A DNA stretch of 7,429 nt from Bathymodiolus azoricus thioautotrophic gill symbiont (GCF_001298715.1 NZ_CDSC02000470.1:1-7429), one strand, 5' to 3'. Shown: positions 1-7,429, numbered from the stretch's first letter. Numbers and translations: made by a program. Notes: generated from the sequence alone by a model not told the origin.

Positions 1-274
1 TATAGTACTCTGTAGTGTTACTTTTGTCTGTTTTGGTGAGTTGGTTAAGGGTGTTGTTGTAATGCCAATCTAGGTTGCCAATATTGTCTAAATTTAATAA
101 ATTACCGTTAGCGTCAAAGTTATTTTGGTTGTTATTTTCGGTACCACGGTTATTGTTTGGGTGGATGATGAGAGTTTGTTGCCAAGTGCTACTGTTTGCT
201 TGGTGAGATAGGTTGCTTAGGTTGTTACCTGTGTCGTAGGTGTAGGTTTGGCGGTAAAACTCAATGCTACTCAT
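1..274 (-). CDS. TcC-like RHS/YD-repeat protein, 3' partial; continues the upstream TcB-TcC frame in another phase
   Basis: This frame was too short and too close to the edge to be listed as an ORF and was translated by hand. ATG at 272-274 starts 91 codons (MSSIEFYRQTYTYDTGNNLS...) that stay open to base 2. YTYDTGNNLSNLSHQ, NNFDANGNLLNL and NIGNLDWHYNNTLNQLTK match successive elements of TcC RHS repeats: YTYDxGGNL, then FDxxGN, then the LxW...LQ strand. In TcC homologues this region directly follows the YDSLYxLxSATG and PxPxD elements that here end the TcB frame. It is therefore not a normal protein N-terminus but the continuation of an RHS shell. The ATG overlaps the upstream stop (ATGAGTAG). 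A purine run AAAGAGA abuts the ATG, which gives a poor Shine-Dalgarno spacing. Asn makes up 21 of 91 residues, with AAC 15 and AAT 6. The aspartyl-protease-like self-cleavage site and the toxic C-terminus expected of TcC would lie beyond base 1. It could be a separate gene, a frameshift product, or the remnant of a broken gene. Confidence 0.82.
   Translation of the reverse strand, partial: MSSIEFYRQTYTYDTGNNLSNLSHQANSSTWQQTLIIHPNNNRGTENNNQNNFDANGNLLNLDNIGNLDWHYNNTLNQLTKTDKSNTTEYY
267..274 (-). other. 8-nt overlap ATGAGTAG joining the TcB and TcC-like frames
   Basis: On the minus strand the sequence reads CCT AAA GAG AAT GAG TAG in the upstream frame and ATG AGT AGC ATT GAG in the downstream frame. 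The downstream frame is +1 relative to the upstream one. Start-stop overlaps of this kind often allow a terminating ribosome to restart, which would couple the two products. There is no obvious classic slippery heptamer at the junction, and no long homopolymer that would point to a sequencing indel. The break falls within continuous RHS homology rather than between domains. Confidence 0.8.
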
Positions 275-3200
275 TCTCTTTAGGATCTGGCAAAGGCATA
301 TAAATGCTTTGTTTAAATCCCGATACATGAGTATCTTTTTTAATACCTGTGTGCTGATAACCTGTAGAAGATTTTAATCGATACAGTGAATCATAAGTAT
401 AAGCGCTTTTACAGTCTAAATCTTTGGCTTCGGGGAGAAGTAATTTGATAGTATTATCGGTCAAATAACTTAAATTCCCTTCTGGGTCCCAGACATGTAG
501 CAAGTCTTGTAGCAGTTTTCCTGACTTATTTTTGCTTTGTATTTTAATGACTCGATGGGTGGTTTTTTCAAAATAATGCTCAACAACAACATCGTTGCCA
601 TAATGTATTTTTTCCTCTTGCCCTTGAGCATTGTAATCAAGTGATTTAATATGTGCTATTTGAGTTTTGTCGCTAAATGTTGTGGTTAAACCAATGGGTT
701 GCAACACCAAATTGTAGTGGTACTTTTGTTGTGTGCCATCGGCAGTTTGCAGCAATGTTATTTTATTGACAGCGTTAAATTGCCAAGTGGTTTGGTAGTG
801 TGTATCTTCTAATATTGGGTTTTTTCTCCAGTCAGGTTGTTGTTTGTAATCAACTAAAAAGGTTTTCCTTTGGTTGAGTAAATTGTTAGTAATATTGTAA
901 ATTAAGTTTTCCGTTTTGCCTGAGGCATCTTCAATAATGACGGTTTTGCCGTTTAAATTATTAATTGATGCATCAGTTACAAAATCACCGTAATGAAACT
1001 GATGCACTCTGTTGTCCATTTTTAACTTGCCTTCTTCTCCTGAAACATACTGATAGATATGTCTACCTTGGTTGTCGTATGTTGTAGATATACAAAAACC
1101 ACGACTGTCCCATTTTTTCAACAACAAGCCTCGGATGTCAAAAAAACTAATGTGCGTGCCACTGTCTACATTGTCCCATATCATAACAGAGGTTTTGTCA
1201 TGACCCATACTATAAGTGGTTTGAATATTTTGTATGGGTGGATTAAGTGCTCCTAATCGTGGGTCGGCTTGAGCAATAACTCTGCCTTGAAAATCAATGG
1301 TTGTGGTGGTTGCCAAGTATTGTGGCTTTGTTTCTTTGGCATCCAATAGTATTGATAAATGCAAAAACACATGCCCTTGTGAATCTAATAATTTGTATGC
1401 TGGCGTTTGGTAAAAAATCTCGGAATTTTTTAATGCCAATTTCTCATCAGCCGTGGCAGGGATTTTTCCAGACATAACGCCTTTATAATAAGGGCTGTCT
1501 TTAATGGTATCACATCGGTCATAATTTGATTCGTGCCATGCACTCCACTGAGTTTTTGAAATAAAACCTTTGGAGGTTTGTGTTTGATATAACCTGCCAA
1601 GTGGGTCGTAATACTTTAAACCAGGTGGCTGAATGTCAACGGGAAGATTGGCGTTATAATCAGGGGTATCAGTATAATAACTTTCATAAAATTTAACCTT
1701 TTTGCCTTTGTTGTTGTAAGCGGATCTGCCTGCACAAATATAAGTTATTTTGTCATTGTATTGTGTTTGCATTTTGACCTCTAATGCACGACCCAAACCA
1801 TCAAAATAAGTTATTTTAATAGGGTATTGTGTTTTGTTCTCTGCCCCTTGGTGATGCACAAAAGTATCGCGCTTAACAAAAACATCGTTCACAGGTTGTT
1901 TATTGTGTAACCAGGCAAAGTCATCATAAAAAATATAGCTACCTATAGACTGAATATATTTATCAGGCTGTTTTATAATATCTGTCAAAGTAGGTTGAGA
2001 GATATTTTTGTAATGACTAATGTCTTCGTTGCCTTCTGCTTGCTTATTGGTTTGACCATGCATTGATTCAATATAAACACGCCCTAGTGGATCATAGCCC
2101 ACCTCGTGAGTATTGTTATTAATATCAATTAGTTGCCAAGGCTTTAATGCTTGGTAGTCAATTTTCCCCACCGTTGATTGTTGCACCGTTTTATCTGAAA
2201 ATCCGTCTTTCAATGTGTCTGTTGTTTTGATGACAAATAAACTTTGTGGATCGTATTGAAATTGAATATCCTTCCCAAACACATTGGTCACGCTACTAAT
2301 CAGTTGAAATGTTGCTTGATAATGCACCACATCGCTTTGTGTCCAGTAGAGTTTATCTTTCAAAAGATAGCCAGCATTTTTTAAATCATCGGCACTGAGT
2401 TTGTCTTGGTAGGCTTTGGTAATGAGCTCAGGTGTATAAGCGCTGGATTCGTGATGGTGCGGTAAAAGTGGCAAACTTGCTTGACGGTAGGGCAATACAT
2501 TTTTTTGTTGTTTGTCCCAATAAAACTGATTGGCGCTATTAAGCATACGCGCTTGAATTTTATCTTTTGTAAACGATGCATCGTAAGCAATTATGTTCTT
2601 TAAGGCAGTGTCAGCGATACTTGATAGATCCGCTTTAGTAAAACAGTGATCCTTTTTTTTAAAGTCGGGTTTTTGGGCGCCGTGTAGTTCATAACTTGTG
2701 GTGTTAATTGGCACACTGAGTAAAAACAAGTTTGCATCGTCTTGGTTGAAATAAGTTTGCTGATTGAGCGCTATTTTAAGTTGTTGTTGTTGTGGATATA
2801 ATTTATTGATCACATCAGTATTGTTGTTGTTTCTACGCCCATAAACAACATTGCACGACAACAAAGGATGCCCATATTTATCTAATTTTAGAAGTGCTTG
2901 ATAGGCTATTCTTGGATCTGATGCATTTCTTTCATAGTGATAACTCAGAGTTTCGTTGTCACTGACTAAAAAAGAAGCAGATCCATGCCATGCATCCTTA
3001 GTTGTATCAGCCCGATATAATAATGATAATTGGTAATTATGCTCACTTACTTCATAGGGCTGATCGGATTGCTTAGTTTTGTCTAAAGCATACACTTCAC
3101 TTCTCAGTAAATGCCCTTGAAATGCTTGATAAGCCTCTCGCAATGTCTTATTATCGCTAATGGAAAAATGAAAACTATTGCCAGGCAAGTGATAAGCACG

Positions 3201-5588
3201 GGTATCTTTTTGATAAAACTCAGTTGCCAAATGTTGGTAGAAACTATTGTCTGTATCCACAACACCAGAAAAATACCATTGCCTAGTGTAAGCCGTGGGT
3301 TGATCAAGTGTGTTGCTGGGCAAACTGGTTTGTTCATCGTCCCAAAATTCGATGTAAGCAAAGCCTCTAAATTTTCTTGCATAGGAATCATAATAACCCT
3401 CATGGTAAGCGTGGCGTACAGTTGAGCTTGATCCTGTTAAATTATCTATTACTTGAATTTTATCAACCACTTGTATTGGAAAGGGCACATTGGTTTTCCA
3501 TGGTTTTTTTTGTACTTGATCAGCGAGAAAGAACGCAACTGAAGAACAATGTGATATTTTATATTCTCCGCCATAGCCATTACTACTGTGGCATAGTAAA
3601 TGTGGCTTTCCATTGGTGGCAAAATCATACCAAACAGGGTCAAACCCTGGTGTTGACAATACAAAGCCCAAACTACCCGCTCCCTTAATATCGCTAATCC
3701 AAACTTTAGAGTGATTGTTATAAGGAATTTTGAGCGCTATGGTAATAGGGGCAGAAAATCCATTGCCCGACTGATTAAGGAAAATATAAAAATTATCGGC
3801 ATTAAAGTAAAGAATATCAGTTGCACCAGAGCCATCAGTATCAACCAAGTACAATCGACTTGAATCAAAATCTTTAAAGTTAGGTGCATTGTCAAACACG
3901 ACTTTTTCGGAGAATCGCCCCCAACCTAAAGAAGCCCAACTTTCCACACTTTTGTTGGTAATTCTAATGCGATGAATTCTACCATCGCCAAATAAATCAC
4001 CAAAACCTATCCAGTGTTTTGCATCGTGACTAAGGAAAGGAACATTACTGCTGTTTTTAAGCCGATAAGGCTTGGCAAAGCCTTTTTCATCCAAACCTAT
4101 ATAAACAATAATAGTGTCTTGATGGATTTGAATCAAACCACTTTGTCCATTTCCATTAATATCAATATGCTCATTGGCACCTACTTGATTAACAAATTCT
4201 GCACTATATTGTGCAAAATTTTGATACGGGGAAAAATGCCCATTATCCGATTGTAAAAAGAAGCCACCGTAAAGTGCATTACCATACACAAAGTCTAATT
4301 TACCATCATGGTTTAAATCGGCAAAACTTTCTGTGCGTATATCACGATGAAAACTTGGGATATTAATGGGTGTAAATTTTTTATATTTACCGTCACCTAA
4401 TGGTTGGGCATATAAAAAATTACCCTCATCTTTATAAACAACACCAGGAATCCCGTTACCTTTTAAATCAATAAATTCAAAATTATGACCCCCCTCCAGC
4501 ATACTCAAATGGTTGGGCAATGCTATATCCTTGTAGTCATTCACACTAAAATTATGCTCAACATAATCAAAAGTGGTGGCTGGCAACTTTTGTGTTTGAT
4601 AGGCGTTATTTTCTTTTCTATAGCCTGTTTGATAGTAGGAAACTAATTGACTAAAACCTGCCAGTTTTTCTGTTTGATAAGTAAAGCTATAACTGTGATT
4701 CAAAAAAGGCTGCCCTTCATTTTCTGTTGGAAATTGATGATAAATTAAGATGTTTTGACACAAGCGGTAACAGCGCCTTTCAAAGCCAGCTGAATAATGA
4801 GAAAAAGGATCGGATCTTAGCGTCCATTTTTTAGGGGCACTTTCTGGGTGGGACAAATCATATTCACCATAATCAAATACCACTTTATAGGTGTAAGAAT
4901 CTTCTTTGGTAGATGTTTCACGCCAGTTGCCATACTCAATACTAGCAGGGTAGACATTGGCACCAACGACTCTATTTTTTTCGCTGGGTAAGGTTTTGTC
5001 GACGCCAACACTGTCCTCTCGCTTGTAATGATAAAGAATATTGTTGCCTTTTACATCTCGGCTACTGCTGATATTCCACTGTAAAATCCTTTGCTTAGCG
5101 TTGGGATCGATTATTTTATCATTATCGTCTTTACCGTAAATGTGCACTGTGCCCGCATGGTTTGTTATTTCCCAATATGAACTATGGTCAGTGGCTAACA
5201 GTTGTTTAATTTTAGAGAAACCCGATTCAATACTTGGCATATAGGAAACGACAAGGGTTTTACCAACCGTTTCCCGTTTGATTTCCAACAATTCACCCAG
5301 TTCACTAGCGGTAAAAGTATCGTCATTATCATAATTAGGTACTCCATAATCTAGGTTTCTGGTGATATGGGGCAGGGTTAGATTAAAACCCAACCCGAAT
5401 ACTTCCATACCCGATCCTGAGTTATAGGACAAATGTAGTGATGGTTTTACACCTCTTGCATTGGGTATTCCTAATGGAACGCCAAACGAGCCTTCGCCTT
5501 GATTACCTACTTCGTAACTGCCTGTTCTTGCACTGAAAGATCCACCACTTTTAGGGATGGATAATTTTGGCATGGTTATTGACTTCAT
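267..5588 (-). CDS. Tc toxin B component (TcB-like: SpvB, beta-propeller, TcdB middle and RHS/YD regions), fused to an N-terminal TcC-like segment
   Basis: TcB links the TcA channel to the RHS shell that holds the toxin. Numbering is from the ATG (1773 residues). An SpvB-type domain fills about 15-335 (ITMPKLSIPKSGGSFSARTG near the start, then LHLSYNSGSG). Six Asp/Gly FG-GAP/VCBS-like motifs start at 374, 424, 476, 531, 583 and 633, matching the six-bladed propeller known in TcB. The TcdB middle region follows, with PHLLCHSSNGYGG (662) and HEGYYDSYARKFRGF (729), and then LSYHYER (881). RHS/YD motifs include YDPLGRV (1165), FDGLGRALE (1262), YDPLGRLYQ (1327) and YDSLYRLKSSTG (1732). ATG at 5586-5588 sits one base after the tcA stop (TAAAATG) and was preferred. 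An in-frame GTG at 5607-5609 would add seven residues (1780) and overlap tcA by 20 bases; neither has a well-placed Shine-Dalgarno. Known TcB proteins are about 1,470-1,500 residues. The extra C-terminal part, from about residue 1400, resembles the start of TcC (DPRL at 1442; GNDVVVEHYF near 1664). The stop is TAG at 267-269. Confidence 0.95.
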   Translation of the reverse strand: MKSITMPKLSIPKSGGSFSARTGSYEVGNQGEGSFGVPLGIPNARGVKPSLHLSYNSGSGMEVFGLGFNLTLPHITRNLDYGVPNYDNDDTFTASELGELLEIKRETVGKTLVVSYMPSIESGFSKIKQLLATDHSSYWEITNHAGTVHIYGKDDNDKIIDPNAKQRILQWNISSSRDVKGNNILYHYKREDSVGVDKTLPSEKNRVVGANVYPASIEYGNWRETSTKEDSYTYKVVFDYGEYDLSHPESAPKKWTLRSDPFSHYSAGFERRCYRLCQNILIYHQFPTENEGQPFLNHSYSFTYQTEKLAGFSQLVSYYQTGYRKENNAYQTQKLPATTFDYVEHNFSVNDYKDIALPNHLSMLEGGHNFEFIDLKGNGIPGVVYKDEGNFLYAQPLGDGKYKKFTPINIPSFHRDIRTESFADLNHDGKLDFVYGNALYGGFFLQSDNGHFSPYQNFAQYSAEFVNQVGANEHIDINGNGQSGLIQIHQDTIIVYIGLDEKGFAKPYRLKNSSNVPFLSHDAKHWIGFGDLFGDGRIHRIRITNKSVESWASLGWGRFSEKVVFDNAPNFKDFDSSRLYLVDTDGSGATDILYFNADNFYIFLNQSGNGFSAPITIALKIPYNNHSKVWISDIKGAGSLGFVLSTPGFDPVWYDFATNGKPHLLCHSSNGYGGEYKISHCSSVAFFLADQVQKKPWKTNVPFPIQVVDKIQVIDNLTGSSSTVRHAYHEGYYDSYARKFRGFAYIEFWDDEQTSLPSNTLDQPTAYTRQWYFSGVVDTDNSFYQHLATEFYQKDTRAYHLPGNSFHFSISDNKTLREAYQAFQGHLLRSEVYALDKTKQSDQPYEVSEHNYQLSLLYRADTTKDAWHGSASFLVSDNETLSYHYERNASDPRIAYQALLKLDKYGHPLLSCNVVYGRRNNNNTDVINKLYPQQQQLKIALNQQTYFNQDDANLFLLSVPINTTSYELHGAQKPDFKKKDHCFTKADLSSIADTALKNIIAYDASFTKDKIQARMLNSANQFYWDKQQKNVLPYRQASLPLLPHHHESSAYTPELITKAYQDKLSADDLKNAGYLLKDKLYWTQSDVVHYQATFQLISSVTNVFGKDIQFQYDPQSLFVIKTTDTLKDGFSDKTVQQSTVGKIDYQALKPWQLIDINNNTHEVGYDPLGRVYIESMHGQTNKQAEGNEDISHYKNISQPTLTDIIKQPDKYIQSIGSYIFYDDFAWLHNKQPVNDVFVKRDTFVHHQGAENKTQYPIKITYFDGLGRALEVKMQTQYNDKITYICAGRSAYNNKGKKVKFYESYYTDTPDYNANLPVDIQPPGLKYYDPLGRLYQTQTSKGFISKTQWSAWHESNYDRCDTIKDSPYYKGVMSGKIPATADEKLALKNSEIFYQTPAYKLLDSQGHVFLHLSILLDAKETKPQYLATTTTIDFQGRVIAQADPRLGALNPPIQNIQTTYSMGHDKTSVMIWDNVDSGTHISFFDIRGLLLKKWDSRGFCISTTYDNQGRHIYQYVSGEEGKLKMDNRVHQFHYGDFVTDASINNLNGKTVIIEDASGKTENLIYNITNNLLNQRKTFLVDYKQQPDWRKNPILEDTHYQTTWQFNAVNKITLLQTADGTQQKYHYNLVLQPIGLTTTFSDKTQIAHIKSLDYNAQGQEEKIHYGNDVVVEHYFEKTTHRVIKIQSKNKSGKLLQDLLHVWDPEGNLSYLTDNTIKLLLPEAKDLDCKSAYTYDSLYRLKSSTGYQHTGIKKDTHVSGFKQSIYMPLPDPKENE

Positions 5589-5589
5589 T

Positions 5590-7429
5590 TTATTTGGTTG
5601 GTTTCCCACAACACAGTGCTATCAATTCAATTTTTATTAACTTATCTGGGTCAAGAAAGTCATTTTTGAGCATTTCCTTAAAATCCTTATTTGCACTCAT
5701 AGCAATCAAATCAAATGATAATGTCCAATTTGTGTCAATGGTATCTTGGGTGCTATTTTTCTCTAAGTCTAATTTAGTTGCCCAGCCGATACCAGTCACA
5801 GTGTTACTTGAAGCCTTGTTGCTGTTTTTTGAGCACCAATATTGACTTAACACATCCTCACCATCACCATCTGACACTTGGTTGGTTATGTTAACTGCAA
5901 CCTCTTTATTGTTAACATTTAGTGATAATATTGCACTATTTTTTGGGATAGTGATATCGGAACTAGTGGTAATCCTAAAAATAACGGAATCCAAACTTAC
6001 AGAATTAAAATATTTCAATTCTCTAGCATTAAAATCAAACTTAAGTTGTTGCTTTTTGACATTAGATCGATCTTGCATAAAAGTTTGCCAATTACTAGAA
6101 AAACTTCGGGCTAAATCATAATAAAGTGCAGTTGGATAATCGGCACTGTTTGCTAATGACTCATTTACCTGATCAGAAAAATCCTTGCCACCATCAATTG
6201 CAGTATAGCGAATATTGATAATAACATCTGAGATGCTACTGTAATCAATTTTATTATTTTCAAGTGGCATAGAGAGGTTCCATGTTGAGACTACCCCCGT
6301 ATTTTCAAAAGGTAGATACAATTCATCTTTAAAGTCAAGCTGGAACAAGCCTGAGTCTTCAATACCACGAGAAATAGCGATTTTTTGATTATTGCGCCAA
6401 TCTTGACGAGCACTTTTTGGTGCTTGGATGCTATGCCCTAATAAATATTTAACCGCTTCAATATCGGCACTTAATGCCACGGAATTATGCGATTGCGATA
6501 AGGTTGCATGAATATTTTGATAAGGACCGATAATGGCAGGAATACTAATAGAAATGCTTTTAATTTGACGCTGATAGTGCCCTGGAAAGTCGTGATCAAA
6601 TAATTTTTGAGTCAAAAGAAAGGTGCAGTCGCCTTTGGTTTTAAAGTCAATTAATGCTTGTGAGTTAAGATCTTTTAAAGAAATGGTTTTTTCTATTTCC
6701 AGTTTTCTGTCACTTAAATAAGTTTTATAAGATTGCTCCATTGACACCAAACTACTGAGTAAACTTTCCCCTGCCAACAGCCCTCTATGTGTAGAATCCC
6801 AATAAATAATATTAATGAATTCCTGTTCACTATTTAATTCAAATTGATAGGCTTTTTGTGCCAATACAGCGGTTTCTAATGCCAATTGATATTGCTGGTG
6901 ATACAAAGCAGCGATTCGACCAGATAGCCATTGATAAAGTGCTTCGTTAGTAAATTTATGTTGCAAATAATCAGCAATGTCTTTATTTTGTTGGATTTGT
7001 ACTGTGTGATTGATTAAATCTTGTTGGGCTATTTTAATTCTAACCTCACTCGCTGAAATTTGACTCTGTATTTCTTCTGCTTGATCTTTTGCCTGTGCCG
7101 AGGAAAACACCCATTCTTGTTTGCGCCTATCATAACTACCATTTGTTAGTAGTCTTTGCGACCTATAACTAGTATAGTTTGATCCACTCTGTAGTCCAGT
7201 AGCAATAGCCGATAGTGTCCCGCCTAGTTGAACACCACCATAAGTCAAGGCAAAAGGCGACCCGATTTGGGGAACACCATAGGCAATTGAAGCAACAGCA
7301 GAAGCAACAGCAGATGCAATAGAAAGCCCTAGGCCAATATCTTCCTGTGTTTGGGCTGCTGATTCATAATGAGAAATATTTTCGAGAATTAACCTGTCAT
7401 AATACTGTTTTTTATCATAGGTAGATTTC
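5590..7429 (-). CDS. Tc toxin A component (TcA), C-terminal part; pore channel and TcB-binding domain; 5' partial
   Basis: This is the C-terminal 612 residues of a TcA protein, the subunit that makes the pentameric injection channel of Tc toxins; whole TcA proteins usually exceed 2,000 residues. The frame is open to the window edge, so the TTG at 7246-7248 is an internal Leu codon, not a start. Residues 31-80 of the visible part form a Gly/Ala/Ser-rich hydrophobic stretch, as expected for the membrane-inserting tip. A charged helical segment follows at about 100-170 (SASEVRIKIAQQDLINHTVQ, then KFTNEALYQWLSGRIAALYH), typical of the channel helices. The TcB-binding C-terminal region carries family hallmarks: SIPAIIGPYQNIHATL (about 294-309), AISRGIEDSGLFQLDF (351-366), LPFENTGVVSTW (372-383) and ISDVIINIRYTAIDGG (399-414). 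The protein ends LCCGKPTK with TAA at 5590-5592. The ATG of the next gene lies one base further on, so the two genes are probably co-transcribed. Family assignment is firm; the host-binding regions lie outside the window. Confidence 0.95.
   Translation of the reverse strand, partial: KSTYDKKQYYDRLILENISHYESAAQTQEDIGLGLSIASAVASAVASIAYGVPQIGSPFALTYGGVQLGGTLSAIATGLQSGSNYTSYRSQRLLTNGSYDRRKQEWVFSSAQAKDQAEEIQSQISASEVRIKIAQQDLINHTVQIQQNKDIADYLQHKFTNEALYQWLSGRIAALYHQQYQLALETAVLAQKAYQFELNSEQEFINIIYWDSTHRGLLAGESLLSSLVSMEQSYKTYLSDRKLEIEKTISLKDLNSQALIDFKTKGDCTFLLTQKLFDHDFPGHYQRQIKSISISIPAIIGPYQNIHATLSQSHNSVALSADIEAVKYLLGHSIQAPKSARQDWRNNQKIAISRGIEDSGLFQLDFKDELYLPFENTGVVSTWNLSMPLENNKIDYSSISDVIINIRYTAIDGGKDFSDQVNESLANSADYPTALYYDLARSFSSNWQTFMQDRSNVKKQQLKFDFNARELKYFNSVSLDSVIFRITTSSDITIPKNSAILSLNVNNKEVAVNITNQVSDGDGEDVLSQYWCSKNSNKASSNTVTGIGWATKLDLEKNSTQDTIDTNWTLSFDLIAMSANKDFKEMLKNDFLDPDKLIKIELIALCCGKPTK
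7291..7314 (-). repeat. Exact 12-bp tandem duplication in the TcA pore-tip segment
   Basis: The plus strand carries AGCAACAGCAGA twice in direct succession, at 7291-7302 and 7303-7314. On the coding strand each copy reads TCT GCT GTT GCT, that is Ser-Ala-Val-Ala, so the protein has SAVASAVAS within SIASAVASAVASIAYG. The length keeps the reading frame. The repeat lies in the Ala/Gly/Ser-rich hydrophobic stretch that I take for the membrane-inserting tip of the TcA channel. Confidence 0.85.

Noticed and set aside
1..240. The GT-rich plus-strand stretch (many ttg/gtt) as a repeat array or regulatory low-complexity region
   Set aside because: There is no fixed period, and the minus strand translates without a stop into well-formed RHS/YD repeats. 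The bias comes from Asn, Thr and Gln codons.
1059..1256. Plus-strand ORF of 65 residues
   Set aside because: It lies wholly opposite the TcB frame, has no recognisable motif, and its sequence reads as antisense to RHS strands.
2381..2590. Minus-strand ORF of 69 residues in another frame
   Set aside because: It is inside the TcB gene in an alternative phase, without motif or start signal.
3104..3688. Cluster of plus- and minus-strand ORFs of 71-104 residues (3104-3403, 3111-3425, 3377-3688, 3449-3664)
   Set aside because: They overlap one another and the strongly supported TcdB middle region. Runs of low-complexity residues and lack of homology mark them as shadows.
4014..5011. ORFs at 4014-4256 (+) and 4817-5011 (-)
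   Set aside because: Both are shadows of the TcB propeller and SpvB-domain coding regions.
4600..5550. SpvB homology taken as ADP-ribosyltransferase activity
   Set aside because: The match is to the N-terminal SpvB domain shared with TcB. The catalytic domain of SpvB is C-terminal and no such domain is seen here.
5567..6121. Plus-strand ORFs at 5567-5845 and 5882-6121
   Set aside because: They are antisense to the conserved C-terminal TcA domain and the tcA-tcB junction. Their hydrophobic look comes from the complement of charged and polar codons.
7246..7248. TTG as the start codon of a 552-residue protein
   Set aside because: The frame stays open for another 60 codons to the window edge, and those codons give a TcA-like sequence (KKQYYDRLILENISHYESAA). 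The TTG is an internal Leu codon.

Overview
The window is a single-strand block of an ABC-type Tc (toxin complex) locus. Everything is coded on the minus strand with no intergenic space. From high to low coordinates it holds the C-terminal third or less of a TcA translocator (5590-7429, 5' end outside the window), a complete TcB-type gene (267-5588), and the first 91 codons of an RHS/YD-repeat TcC-like reading frame (1-274, 3' end outside the window).

The parts fit the known Tc mechanism. TcA subunits form a pentameric alpha-helical syringe. TcB closes the top of a hollow RHS/YD-repeat shell with a beta-propeller that docks on the TcA C-terminal domain. TcC completes the shell and carries the variable toxic C-terminus. 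That toxic payload would lie beyond base 1 and cannot be read here.

The architecture differs from the textbook Photorhabdus/Yersinia arrangement. The TcB frame runs about 300-370 residues past the usual TcB end into sequence that resembles the N-terminal part of TcC. It then stops inside the TcC-like RHS region. The RHS sequence continues at once in another frame, with an 8-nt overlap (ATGAGTAG). This is either an unusual split point, a recoding (frameshift) site, or a disabling indel. The composition of the coding strand also changes sharply just after this junction.

Organism: the DNA is AT-rich (about 38% G+C in the stretch counted by hand, 1-240) and the genetic code looks standard. Tc loci occur mainly in Gammaproteobacteria, including insect pathogens and some marine invertebrate-associated sulfur-oxidizing symbionts with AT-rich genomes. 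I cannot identify the host from this window; an AT-rich gammaproteobacterium is only an inference. No RNA gene, CRISPR array, insertion sequence, promoter or terminator is visible.
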